Assembly: GCA_052085365.1 (NCBI GenBank)
Contig: JBQDFP010000003.1
Coordinates: forward strand, 66,695 to 130,694
Direction: 5' to 3'
DNA: 64,000 nt
From: Canibacter sp052085365
Lineage (GTDB): Bacteria; Actinomycetota; Actinomycetes; Actinomycetales; Microbacteriaceae
Part shown: positions 46,186-54,591 of the stretch, piece after piece
Layout of the letters: each line of letters opens with the position of its first letter
Numbering within the stretch: position 1 is the first letter of the stretch
Notes under the pieces: model-generated
Seen by the model: the letters and a program-made list of their open reading frames with translations, nothing else
Databases searched by the model: none
What the model was told of the DNA's origin: nothing
Program-made: the position numbers and the translations under genes

Positions 46186-46494
46186 TTACGAGATCTGCTT
46201 GCGCAGTTTGCGGCGCTCGCGTTCGGACAGACCGCCCCAAATTCCGAAACGTTCGTCGTTTTCAAGTGCATACTCGAGGCACTGGGCGCGAACTTCGCAC
46301 TGATCGCAAATGCGTTTCGCTTCGCGAGTAGAGCCGCCTTTTTCTGGGAAGAACGCTTCGGGGTCAGTTTGCGCACAGAGCGCGTCTGCCTGCCACGAGA
46401 TTTCTTCGTCTTCCTGACGAACGCCCGGTACGCCGAGGTAGACAGGATCCACAAACCAGTCACCAGGAATCGGTGATCCAGGCTGCTGCGGCAT
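46186..46494 (-). CDS. whiB2: WhiB-family transcription factor, WhiB2 type
   Basis: This iron-sulfur regulator (102 aa) binds a [4Fe-4S] cluster through four Cys: one in DALCAQTD and three in CDQCEVRAQC. The G(I/V)WGG turn follows (FGIWGG), then the basic helix LSERERRKLRKQI that contacts DNA or sigma factor. Synteny with DUF3499 and the Rv3259-type gene points to WhiB2/WhmD, needed for septation in mycobacteria and Streptomyces (WhiB). ATG 46494 has AGGAGAGGG upstream and gives a normal length; the extension to 46566 lies in the leader. Confidence 0.92.
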   Translation of the reverse strand: MPQQPGSPIPGDWFVDPVYLGVPGVRQEDEEISWQADALCAQTDPEAFFPEKGGSTREAKRICDQCEVRAQCLEYALENDERFGIWGGLSERERRKLRKQIS

Positions 46495-46768
46495 GCCCTC
46501 TCCTCTCGTTGAACCTAACACTTCGTTCGCTCCACTAATTACATCGTTGTCATTCGATTCCGTCAAGTTCTATTTCAAAAACTTTCAACTCTACCTTGAA
46601 GGTTCACGCGTTTCTGGAACGACACACGGCAACTGTGTTGCGACCGGTTGAGTCTAAAACAATCTTCCTGAGCGACGCACCTTTGCGACGTTCAGTTTTT
46701 CAGGGTATGACAAAAATGGAATATGTCGGCATTTCGCACCCTGGCCCGCACGATTCAGCGTAAAACGG

Positions 46769-46774
46769 TACGAT
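46769..46774 (+). promoter_or_regulatory. Leaderless -10 element for the O-antigen ligase gene
   Basis: TACGAT lies 7 nt before ATG 46782, with no ribosome binding site. Confidence 0.55.
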
Positions 46775-46781
46775 TCTAGCT

Positions 46782-48173
46782 ATGCCGAACACGAAAACTC
46801 GCCTCGGGGTCAGCGCCTGGGCAATCAGTCTGTTTTTGCTGACCCTGGGAAGTAACGGCGTACGCAGCTTGATCGGTTGGACCGGCTTCCTGATCGCAGT
46901 GGCCGTGATCTTTGGCATTGGCATCTGGTTACTCATTCGCCACAGCCCGGAACGCTTCAAGTGGTACCGGGTACCAAAACCACTGTTCGCGATGCTGTTT
47001 CTGGCTGCACTATCGATTTTGTGGTCAGCGTATCGACTTGAATCAACACTGGGTGTGATCGCACAACTGGTCACCACCGGGGCAGCGGTGAGCATCGCAA
47101 CAGTGCTCTCATGGCATGAAATTCTGCGCACGCTTTCGACCGCGTTACGGTATTTGCTTGGGTTGTCGCTTCTGTTTGAAATTTTTGTCGCCCTGTACTT
47201 TGGGCATCCCATTCTGCAGGGTTTTGTCGACGTCGACGACCCTGAAAATCCCTCCAAACTGCTCTACTGGTCGCGCGCACTCATCTTCGAGGGCGGCCCC
47301 ATTCAAGGACTGGTCGCGAACTCAGCCCTACTCGGCTTCGCTGCACTGTTAGCGCTGATCGTGTTCTCGATACAGTTGCGCGGCGGCCTGGTCGGTCGCG
47401 TACACGGCTGGTTCTGGGTTCTTGTCGCGGTCGCAACGCTGCTACTCACACGTGCGGCAACGGTCACCGTTGCACTCCTGGTCGTGGTCGTGTCGCTTGT
47501 GTTCGCGCTCTGGGCCCGGCGTATCGGCGAGAAACGCACCCCCGTCTATGTGGTTGGTGCGTCCCTGCTCGCGGTATCGGTGGCTATCGCAATCACCGCC
47601 CGGTCATGGCTGCTGCCGTTGCTCGGCAAGAGCCCTGACCTGACGGGCCGCTTCGAAATTTGGGAAAAAGTTTCAGCTCTCGCGTCTGAACGTCCCGCCT
47701 TCGGCTGGGGTTGGATTAGCTACTGGGCCCCCTGGGTTGAACCGTTCAAGAGCCTTGACACCAAAGTGGGCCTGCCAGTAATGCACGCCCACAACGCGTG
47801 GCTTGACGTGTGGCTCCAGCTCGGCTGGGTTGGGGTTATCTTGTTTGCACTGCTGGTGCTGATGACCCTGCAGCGGGTGTGGTGCCGCGCAGTTGACGCA
47901 CCGCGTCGCGGCCGCGGTGAGACACTCCCCTACGCCACCTCAACCCTCTTCCCGTGGCTGGTGATGTCTGCGCTCGTCGTACAGTCGCTCACTGAAAGCC
48001 GGCTGCTGGTTGAAAGTGGTTGGCTGCTACTGATTATTTTTGCGGTCAAGGCACGCATCGATTACGAGCTGCCATCGCTCGAAGACGAACCGCCGCGTAT
48101 TCCGTGGCGGCATATTCCAATTGTTCGCGACCAGCATCGCAAGAAACCCACACCCCAGTTCACCGATTCGTAA
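46782..48173 (+). CDS. O-antigen ligase (WaaL/Wzy-like) family membrane protein
   Basis: This protein (463 aa, about 10-12 helices) belongs to the O-antigen ligase/polymerase superfamily. The large extracytoplasmic loop after about residue 285 carries the family's signature region LTGRFEIWEKVSALASERPA and MHAHNAWLDVWLQLGWVGV, including the conserved Arg and His residues. It would join or polymerise lipid-linked glycans outside the membrane. The C-terminus is a cytosolic basic tail. It is followed after 45 nt by glfT2 on the same strand. The acceptor is unknown. Confidence 0.85.
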   Translation: MPNTKTRLGVSAWAISLFLLTLGSNGVRSLIGWTGFLIAVAVIFGIGIWLLIRHSPERFKWYRVPKPLFAMLFLAALSILWSAYRLESTLGVIAQLVTTGAAVSIATVLSWHEILRTLSTALRYLLGLSLLFEIFVALYFGHPILQGFVDVDDPENPSKLLYWSRALIFEGGPIQGLVANSALLGFAALLALIVFSIQLRGGLVGRVHGWFWVLVAVATLLLTRAATVTVALLVVVVSLVFALWARRIGEKRTPVYVVGASLLAVSVAIAITARSWLLPLLGKSPDLTGRFEIWEKVSALASERPAFGWGWISYWAPWVEPFKSLDTKVGLPVMHAHNAWLDVWLQLGWVGVILFALLVLMTLQRVWCRAVDAPRRGRGETLPYATSTLFPWLVMSALVVQSLTESRLLVESGWLLLIIFAVKARIDYELPSLEDEPPRIPWRHIPIVRDQHRKKPTPQFTDS

Positions 48174-48218
48174 CCTCCCGCTTTTACACTGAACGAGCTC
48201 GTTGCCAGAAAGGTTCAG

Positions 48219-50150
48219 ATGAACACCGTCGTACAGCACGTGGTCTTCCCCGATCAGGGCGACCCCGACCTGCTCCCCCTCTACGCTGACCCAGAAACGT
48301 GGACGTCAGCCGATGAAGACCCGCTCCGTTTAAGCGCGGTCGCAAGCATCGATAACGTGCTTTCTCGCTCAAGTGTGCGGGTGCGCGAGGGACGTCGTGT
48401 GTCGTACGGCACGTACTTCAACGCGTTCCCTGCTTCCTACTGGCAACGGTGGACGACGGTCCGTGAAGTTACCCTCACGCTCCGCACAGAAGGCACTGGT
48501 TCGGTGCTCGTATATCGTTCAAACTCGGGCGGGCAGCAGCAGCGGATGCAGTCCGCTGCTCTGACGGGTGAAAGTGAAGTGTCGTTCACGCTGCCGCTGA
48601 ACACTTTCGGTGACGGTGGCTGGTACTGGTTTGATCTGATCGCCGGTGATGGTGATCTTCGTTTAGTTAGCGGCACCTGGTCGACCGACACAGAACCGGT
48701 TGAAACCGGCAAACTCAGTCTCGGCATGACTACGTACAACAAACCAAACTATTGTGTGTCAACGCTGCAGGCCATAGCCGACAATCCCGATCTGGTTGCC
48801 GAACTTGACCAGATCCTTCTCGTTGATCAGGGCACGCAGAAAGTTCGCGACGAAGCAGGGTTTGACGAGGTTGCCAAGAAACTCGAGGGCACACTGCGCG
48901 TGATCGAACAGCCCAACCTGGGCGGTTCAGGCGGGTTTTCTCGTGCCATGGCAGAAACACTCGAACTCGACGACACTGACTTTTTGCTGCTGCTCGACGA
49001 CGATATTGAATTCGAGACTGAAAGCGCACTTCGCGCCTTGCAGTTCGGTCGGTTCAGCCGTAGCCCGGTCATAGTGGGCGGTCACATGTTCGACCTACTC
49101 GATAAACCCGTTATGCATGCCTGGGCAGAAACCGTAGACGAACACCTCTTCAACTGGGGACCGTCATTTCCGGAACAAAACCGGCACGACTTCCGCGAAG
49201 CAAACCTGCGACAAACCCCGTGGATGCATGCCCGACTCGACGCCGACTATAACGGTTGGTGGATGTGCATGATCCCGAAAAAAATCATCGCTGACATTGG
49301 TTTGTCACTGCCCGCATTCATTAAATGGGACGACGCCGAATATGGGCTGCGTGCACGAGAAGCCGGCTATCGGACCGTCTCGCTCCCAGGTGTTGCACTG
49401 TGGCATGTGTCGTGGCTCGACAAAGATGACAGCCAAGACTGGCAAGCCTACTTCCATACCCGCAATCGAATTATTGCGGGGCTCCTGCATTCGAACCAGC
49501 CAAAGGGAGGCGGGCTTCTCCAAAACAGCGGCCGGCAAGACATCAAGAAGCTATTCAACATGCAGTATTACGCGGTCCAGCTCGCCGTCAACGGACTGCA
49601 GGCAGTGCTTGATGGGCCCGACAGACTGCACGAGACGATTGTGACGGCAATGCCGCACGCGCGTGAGATTGCGAAAGACTACCCTGAGACGCGCGTCTAT
49701 CGTCCCGAAGACACTGACCTGCCACCAGCGCGCGGAGGTCGCGCACTGCCGATTCTCGGGGACCCGGGCGAAGGACGGCCAGAGGGCGCAAAGCTTGCCG
49801 CATACGTTCTGAAGCAGTGGCCGAAGCACTGGCGTCGTAGCGCTGCCGAAGACGACCAGAAACAGCCGGAGCTTGAGTATGCGAAACGTGACGCGAAATG
49901 GTGGATTATTCCGAACCATCAGAGTGTCATTGTCGGCACCGCAGATGGTTCAGGAAAGTCTTGGTACCGGCACGACCAGACGAAGTTCCGTCGGCTCTGG
50001 AAAGAAAGCCGTCGGCTGACGCGTGAGATCGAAAAGAACTGGGATGCTCTCGCTGAACAGTATCGTCGCGCACTGCCTGAAATTACGTCAGTCGCAAGTT
50101 GGAAACAGACCTTCGGAGTCGACACCGGCGCCGCGACTGACAAGAAATAG
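48219..50150 (+). CDS. glfT2: Galactofuranosyltransferase GlfT2-like
   Basis: This cytosolic enzyme (643 aa, against about 637 in M. tuberculosis GlfT2) adds galactofuranose from UDP-Galf in alternating linkages to a lipid-linked acceptor. An N-terminal beta-sandwich (1 to about 150) precedes the GT-A domain: GMTTYNKPNYC, QPNLGGSGGFSRAMAET, the DXD-type LLLDDDIEF, the catalytic WDDAEYGLRAREAG and the metal-ligand His in VALWHVSW. A C-terminal helical part follows. AAAGG precedes ATG 48219. It converges on glf, its UDP-Galf supplier, exactly as partner genes would be expected to sit. In mycobacteria this builds arabinogalactan; here the polymer is unproven. Confidence 0.9.
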   Translation: MNTVVQHVVFPDQGDPDLLPLYADPETWTSADEDPLRLSAVASIDNVLSRSSVRVREGRRVSYGTYFNAFPASYWQRWTTVREVTLTLRTEGTGSVLVYRSNSGGQQQRMQSAALTGESEVSFTLPLNTFGDGGWYWFDLIAGDGDLRLVSGTWSTDTEPVETGKLSLGMTTYNKPNYCVSTLQAIADNPDLVAELDQILLVDQGTQKVRDEAGFDEVAKKLEGTLRVIEQPNLGGSGGFSRAMAETLELDDTDFLLLLDDDIEFETESALRALQFGRFSRSPVIVGGHMFDLLDKPVMHAWAETVDEHLFNWGPSFPEQNRHDFREANLRQTPWMHARLDADYNGWWMCMIPKKIIADIGLSLPAFIKWDDAEYGLRAREAGYRTVSLPGVALWHVSWLDKDDSQDWQAYFHTRNRIIAGLLHSNQPKGGGLLQNSGRQDIKKLFNMQYYAVQLAVNGLQAVLDGPDRLHETIVTAMPHAREIAKDYPETRVYRPEDTDLPPARGGRALPILGDPGEGRPEGAKLAAYVLKQWPKHWRRSAAEDDQKQPELEYAKRDAKWWIIPNHQSVIVGTADGSGKSWYRHDQTKFRRLWKESRRLTREIEKNWDALAEQYRRALPEITSVASWKQTFGVDTGAATDKK

Positions 50151-50169
50151 CTTGGAATAGGCTCGAAAG

Positions 50170-50209
50170 AAGCGCCGCAGCTGGCACACTCCGTGCAGCT
50201 GCGGCGCTT
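50170..50209. terminator. Terminator after glfT2
   Basis: A 14-bp perfect stem (AAGCGCCGCAGCTG, 50170-50183, with 50196-50209) encloses a 12-nt loop and is followed by TTGGTTATTT. It lies 19 nt past the glfT2 stop and probably also serves glf. Confidence 0.8.
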
Positions 50210-50220
50210 GGTTATTTCCA

Positions 50221-50452
50221 CTAAATAGCGGTTTAGAATTTAGCCGAGTTTTTTGAGGAACATGGAACGCCCCCAACCCATCGCCAAAAGCAAANNNNNN
50301 NNNNACCTCCCCCCCAAAACCAGCGCCCCAACCCCGAGAGCCCACCCCGCCGCCGCCCCTCAAAAGAAATCGTTTGGACGGGGCTCCACACACCCCCCCC
50401 CGGGGCCACCGCCGGGGCGGCGGCGCCGCTTCTTTATTGCCTCTAATTCGCG
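50221..50452. other. Low-quality sequence around a 10-N gap; error-ridden copy of glf 3' end
   Basis: Ten Ns lie at 50295-50304. The bases before them (about 50221-50294) align, with many mismatches, to 50441-50516, which is the true end of glf. The bases after the gap (50305-50440) are C/G homopolymer-rich and unlike the rest of the window. No gene should be called between 50151 and 50452; the two ORFs that cross the Ns are artefacts. Confidence 0.85.
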
Positions 50453-51598
50453 TTAGAGAATGTCGCCGAGTTTGTTGCGGAACATGGACAGCGCCGACCC
50501 GATCGCCATATGCATATCGAGGTACTGATAGGTGCCGAGGCGGCCACCAAACAACACGCGCTCTTCTTTGTCGCTGAGCTCACGGTAGCGTTTCAACATT
50601 TCGCGGTCTTCTGCGGTGTTTACCGGGTAGTACGGTTCGTCGTCGCGGTTGGCGAAGCGTGAGAATTCACGCATGATGACCGTTTTGTCGTTCGGGTACC
50701 AGTCACGTTCGGGGTGGAAGTGTCGGAACTCGTGAATTCGAGTGTAGGGAACGTCAGCGTCGGCATAGTTCATGACGCTGGTGCCTTGGTAGTCACCCAC
50801 GTTTTTCACTTCGGTTTCAAAGTCGAGGGTGCGCCAGGACAGTTCTCCTTCTGAATAGTCGAAGTAACGGTCAACCGGGCCCGTGTACACGACCGGGACC
50901 TGCCCAACGGTGTCTTTCTTGTTGAGCGGCTGCGACTCGTCAAAGAAATCGGTTTCGAGTTTCACCTCAATATTCGGATGGTCCGCCATACGCTCAAGCC
51001 ATGCCGTGTAGCCGTCTACGGGCAGGCCCTCGTAGGTGTCGCTGAAGTATCGGTTGTTGTAGTTGTAACGCACCGGCAGGCGGCTAATCACTTCTCCGGG
51101 AAGCTCAGTGATTGGAGTCTGCCACTGTTTCGCGGTGTAGTCGCGAATAAACGCTTCGAAGAGTGGCCGCCCGATCAGCGAGATGCCTTTTTCTTCCAGG
51201 TTCTTTGCTTCTTTCGTGTCAAACTCTGACGCCTGTTCTGCGATCAACGCTTTGGCTTCTTCCGGGCTGAGCGCCTTGCGAAAGAACTGGTTGATCGTTC
51301 CCAGGTTGATGGGCAACGGGTATACCTCGCCCTGAAAGGTCGAGTAGACGCGGTGCTGATAGTTGGTGAATTCCGTGAACTGGGTCACGTAATCCCACAC
51401 GTTCTGCGTTGAAGTGTGGAACAGGTGTGCACCGTATTTGTGCACTTCGATGCCTGTGTCGGGGTCAGCTTCGGAGTACGCGTTTCCGCCAATATGGTGG
51501 CGGCGGTCAATGACGGTCACTTTTTTACCGAGCTCACGGGCGGCTCGCTCAGCGATCGTCAAGCCAAAGAAACCGGAGCCAACTACAAGAAGATCCAT
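50453..51598 (-). CDS. glf: UDP-galactopyranose mutase
   Basis: This flavoenzyme (381 aa) interconverts UDP-galactopyranose and UDP-galactofuranose, the donor for GlfT enzymes. The FAD motif LLVVGSGFFGLTIAE starts at residue 3. HIGGNAYSE, HKYGAHLFHT and the C-terminal FGGRLGTYQYLDMHMAIGSA are diagnostic, with substrate-site Arg and Tyr residues in VRYNYNNRYF. ATG 51598 is chosen: TAAGCT is 7 nt upstream and the sequence begins at the normal MDLLVVGSG; the ORF's longer start adds unrelated residues. Its 3' end is where the duplicated junk before the N gap derives from, but the coding sequence itself is intact. Confidence 0.95.
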   Translation of the reverse strand: MDLLVVGSGFFGLTIAERAARELGKKVTVIDRRHHIGGNAYSEADPDTGIEVHKYGAHLFHTSTQNVWDYVTQFTEFTNYQHRVYSTFQGEVYPLPINLGTINQFFRKALSPEEAKALIAEQASEFDTKEAKNLEEKGISLIGRPLFEAFIRDYTAKQWQTPITELPGEVISRLPVRYNYNNRYFSDTYEGLPVDGYTAWLERMADHPNIEVKLETDFFDESQPLNKKDTVGQVPVVYTGPVDRYFDYSEGELSWRTLDFETEVKNVGDYQGTSVMNYADADVPYTRIHEFRHFHPERDWYPNDKTVIMREFSRFANRDDEPYYPVNTAEDREMLKRYRELSDKEERVLFGGRLGTYQYLDMHMAIGSALSMFRNKLGDIL

Positions 51599-51605
51599 AC
51601 GGCAC

Positions 51606-51611
51606 AGCTTA
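51606..51611 (-). promoter_or_regulatory. Leaderless -10 element for glf
   Basis: TAAGCT on the minus strand lies 7 nt before the glf ATG. It supports the shorter start. Confidence 0.6.
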
Positions 51612-51677
51612 GAGGTCAAAATTCAGCCTCAGGCATAGCCTCGCATAGACTTGCAATAATTTAACGGGAATTCATTT

Positions 51678-53519
51678 ATGTCACTCACACAACTTGCGAA
51701 CCAGAAGTCCGTGCATTTGCCGAGCATCGCGGACGATCTCGCATCGGTTGATGTTTGCTTTGATGGGCAGCGCGTCTGGTCAATAGACGTGCGCGAATTT
51801 GATTCTTCCGGCCCACGTTCTGTGAACTGGCCGAAGTCGCTTGTGCCGTATCTGCGCGGCACGACACAGCTGTCACTGCATGATTCAGCCACGGGCGATG
51901 AGATCGAATCAGCAGAGGTCGAGTTTTCAACTGACCCGGCACGCACGAGCGTGACCGATGATCGGGGCAACTTTCTCGCGGTGAACAAGTGGGGTCGGGT
52001 TGCGAAGACGCTCACTCGCAGTGACGACAGCATTCACGAACGTATCCTTGACCACACGACTGATCTGGTGCAGTTCCTTGAAGAACGCAACCTGCGCCCT
52101 TTCGTTGTTGGCGGGACGCTCTTGGGCGGCGTTCGTGACGGCGCGCTCCTCCCACACGATGATGATGCCGATATCGCGTACCTGTCGCAATACACCAATC
52201 CGACCGATGTGGCTCGTGAGGGTTTCCAGCTCGGGCACGAACTGGACCAGGCCAGGTATGAGCTTGTTCGTCACAGTGCCACTCACATGCAGCTGTACTT
52301 TCGTGACGAAGACGGCAACCTCGATCACTATGTTGACGTGTTTTCTGCGTTCTTCGACGAAGACGGGTTTATCAACCAGCCTTTCCATGTGCGTGGTGAG
52401 ATGGATCCAGAAGACATGCTCCCCTTTAGCACTGTCACCATCATGGATCGCAGCTACCCTGCCCCGCAGAACCCAGACCGCTGGTTGACGATCAACTATG
52501 ACGAGCATTGGCGCATCCCCATTCCGGGCTTTCACCTTGCGACACCGCGTTCGACCAGCCGCCGGTTTCAAAACTGGTTTGGCTCGTACCATTTCAAACG
52601 CGACTACTGGAACGACGAGTTTGACGAGCATGGTGCTGATCTCGCCCAGAAGTGGCAACTCGGTGCTGATTGGATTGCCGAGCACACGAACTTGCTAGCT
52701 GCGCCACAGTTGCTTGAAATTGGTGGGGGCTCCGGCCAGCTCGCCGAGAGGCTTTCGAGCGAGGCGCGACGCGTCGTCACTTCTGACTACGCCAAGCCCG
52801 CGCTTCGCTTGGCAGAAGCACGTGGCGTCGAAACGTTGCATGTGAATCTTTACCGTACGCTCTCGCTTTTGGCCCCGCGTGATGCTGGCTTTGATGGTCC
52901 CTTTGATCTCATCGCAAACCATTTGCTTGAACAGGTGGGGCATTTGGCTCGCGGCAATATTTTGCGGCTCGCACGCATGGCGGTGCGGTCAGGTGGCACC
53001 GCGATCGTCACAACATGGGGCAGGCCCGCGCCCGATGTGAACTTCAGTGACCCCACAACCTGGCATCTTGAGAAATATGAGATTGCGCGTGACGCGAAGA
53101 AGCTTGGGCTACAGACCGAGTTCTTCGACATTCCTGCGTCAGGCGATGCTGCTGGAAGACGTCCTTATGCTGCACAATTTTCAGCTGGCACGGGTACGAT
53201 CAATCTGCCACCAAAGGAGAGAACCTTGAAGAATCAACTACGCAGGCTCGCACGCCGTGCCCTTCCGGGCGGAACCGGCGAGCGCGTTGAAGTGTTGAAC
53301 GAACGTGTGAAGGCTCTCGAAGCTGAACTTGACGAATACCGTCGAGACAGTTTGCGGGTTGCTGAGATGCTTGACGTTATTGAGCAGGCACTCGACACGA
53401 ATCGTATTCCTCAAGGCAGTGTCACACGCACTGCAACTCAAGTTGCAGAAACCACGACTGACCCTGCGGCGGCTAACAACACCTCGAGTCAAGATTTGCA
53501 CACGAACGAACAGGAATAG
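51678..53519 (+). CDS. LicD-like nucleotidyl/phosphotransferase fused to a SAM methyltransferase
   Basis: This 613-residue fusion has four parts. Residues 1-115 are unrecognised. About 125-300 is a LicD (PF04991-like) domain with GGTLLGGVRDGALLPHDDDA, the metal DDD motif and LDHYVDVFSAFF. About 315-500 is a class I SAM methyltransferase (LLEIGGGSGQLAERL, SDYAKPALRLAE, DLIANHLLEQVGH). The end is a coiled coil (VLNERVKALEAELDEYRRD), suggesting oligomerisation. LicD proteins add phosphocholine or other phospho-groups to glycans; the methyltransferase could modify the same glycan (inference). It is divergent from glf and 9 nt upstream of the GT2, so it is part of the envelope locus. Confidence 0.82.
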   Translation: MSLTQLANQKSVHLPSIADDLASVDVCFDGQRVWSIDVREFDSSGPRSVNWPKSLVPYLRGTTQLSLHDSATGDEIESAEVEFSTDPARTSVTDDRGNFLAVNKWGRVAKTLTRSDDSIHERILDHTTDLVQFLEERNLRPFVVGGTLLGGVRDGALLPHDDDADIAYLSQYTNPTDVAREGFQLGHELDQARYELVRHSATHMQLYFRDEDGNLDHYVDVFSAFFDEDGFINQPFHVRGEMDPEDMLPFSTVTIMDRSYPAPQNPDRWLTINYDEHWRIPIPGFHLATPRSTSRRFQNWFGSYHFKRDYWNDEFDEHGADLAQKWQLGADWIAEHTNLLAAPQLLEIGGGSGQLAERLSSEARRVVTSDYAKPALRLAEARGVETLHVNLYRTLSLLAPRDAGFDGPFDLIANHLLEQVGHLARGNILRLARMAVRSGGTAIVTTWGRPAPDVNFSDPTTWHLEKYEIARDAKKLGLQTEFFDIPASGDAAGRRPYAAQFSAGTGTINLPPKERTLKNQLRRLARRALPGGTGERVEVLNERVKALEAELDEYRRDSLRVAEMLDVIEQALDTNRIPQGSVTRTATQVAETTTDPAAANNTSSQDLHTNEQE

Positions 53520-53528
53520 CCCGAGCGT

Positions 53529-54560
53529 ATGAGCCCAGCTACGAACGCATCAGCAGTCGCCCCCCGTCAGAAAGCTCCCGGGGCTTCAGCACCACACAAA
53601 ACCGCGCGCGTTGCGGCAGTTATTGTCACATTCAACAGGCTCGCAAAGCTGCCCCGCACGATCAAGTCAGTGCTTGAGCAGACGCACGCCCCAGAGTGGG
53701 TGGTTATCGTCAATAACGCCTCGACTGATGACACCAAAGCCTATTTGGATGGCCTGACGGACGAGCGTATCCATACCCTGCACCTTGACGAAAATCTTGG
53801 CGGTGCAGGCGGCTTCGAACACGGTATGGCACACGCAACTAACCTCGGCGCTGATTTTGTTTGGATCATGGACGACGACTGCTACCCAGATGACACGAGT
53901 CTCGAAGTGTTGCTTGAGCAGCGTGAGACCGGCAGCGAACTGGCGGGTCGCGAGATTCCGTTCGCCTGCTCCCTCGTACGGTTCATCGACGGGTCACTGT
54001 GTGAAATGAATAACCCCATCATGACCTGGGATTGGCCGCGGCTCCAGCTTGCTGGACTGAATTCGAACCTTATTGTCGAATGCACGTTTGTGTCGGTACT
54101 TATCCCTACCTGGGCGCTGCAGGAAGTCGGTCTGCCACTTGGCGAATACTTTATTTGGTTTGACGACAAGGAATTTACGAAACGCCTCACTCGCGAGTAC
54201 GGTCCCGGAATTATTTCGATGGACAGCGGAGTCGTTCACGACATGGGTGTTAACGCGGGCGTGAATTACCGACAAGTTGACGAGTCAAATATTTGGAAGT
54301 TTGAGAAAGGCACTCGGAATCAATCCGGATACCTTCGCTTCAATGAGGGTCGTCTCGCATACTCACTTTATGCCCTGCGCGTGTATCGAGAGATGCGTGA
54401 GGGCAAAGTATCGAAGCCGGTCAAGAAACGCATGTATCAAGCACTCAAAACCGGGTTCTCGTTTAACCCGAAACCGCGCTTTCCAAACGATGCTAGGTAC
54501 AAGTCCCATGGGACCTCAGTACCCGGTTCATCGTTTACGAGCAGCAGGCAGAGCAACTAA
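53529..54560 (+). CDS. Glycosyltransferase family 2, galactofuranosyl/rhamnosyl type
   Basis: This GT-A fold enzyme (343 aa) shares the GlfT signature NLGGAGGFEHGMAHA and a WIMDDDCYPD metal motif; WFDDKEFTKRLT and the later His (VVHDMG) complete the catalytic set. It resembles GlfT1-like and related envelope glycosyltransferases. An N-terminal Ala/Pro-rich stretch of about 25 residues precedes the domain. It starts 9 nt after the LicD fusion stop with no obvious Shine-Dalgarno, implying coupling. The likely task is an early transfer that starts the galactofuranose chain, with glfT2 extending it (inference). Confidence 0.85.
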   Translation: MSPATNASAVAPRQKAPGASAPHKTARVAAVIVTFNRLAKLPRTIKSVLEQTHAPEWVVIVNNASTDDTKAYLDGLTDERIHTLHLDENLGGAGGFEHGMAHATNLGADFVWIMDDDCYPDDTSLEVLLEQRETGSELAGREIPFACSLVRFIDGSLCEMNNPIMTWDWPRLQLAGLNSNLIVECTFVSVLIPTWALQEVGLPLGEYFIWFDDKEFTKRLTREYGPGIISMDSGVVHDMGVNAGVNYRQVDESNIWKFEKGTRNQSGYLRFNEGRLAYSLYALRVYREMREGKVSKPVKKRMYQALKTGFSFNPKPRFPNDARYKSHGTSVPGSSFTSSRQSN

Positions 54561-54584
54561 CCGTTCGGTAAGCCGCTCTGCCTG
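54545..54584. terminator. Terminator between GT2 and DUF4190 gene
   Basis: A perfect 10-bp stem (CAGGCAGAGC, 54545-54554, with 54575-54584) contains a second small stem (ACCG/CGGT). The GT2 stop codon lies inside the loop region. Confidence 0.75.
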
Positions 54585-54591
54585 ACTGTCA

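Noticed and set aside
50088..50456. Frames crossing the Ns
   Set aside because: They contain unknown residues and low-quality homopolymer sequence; not real genes.
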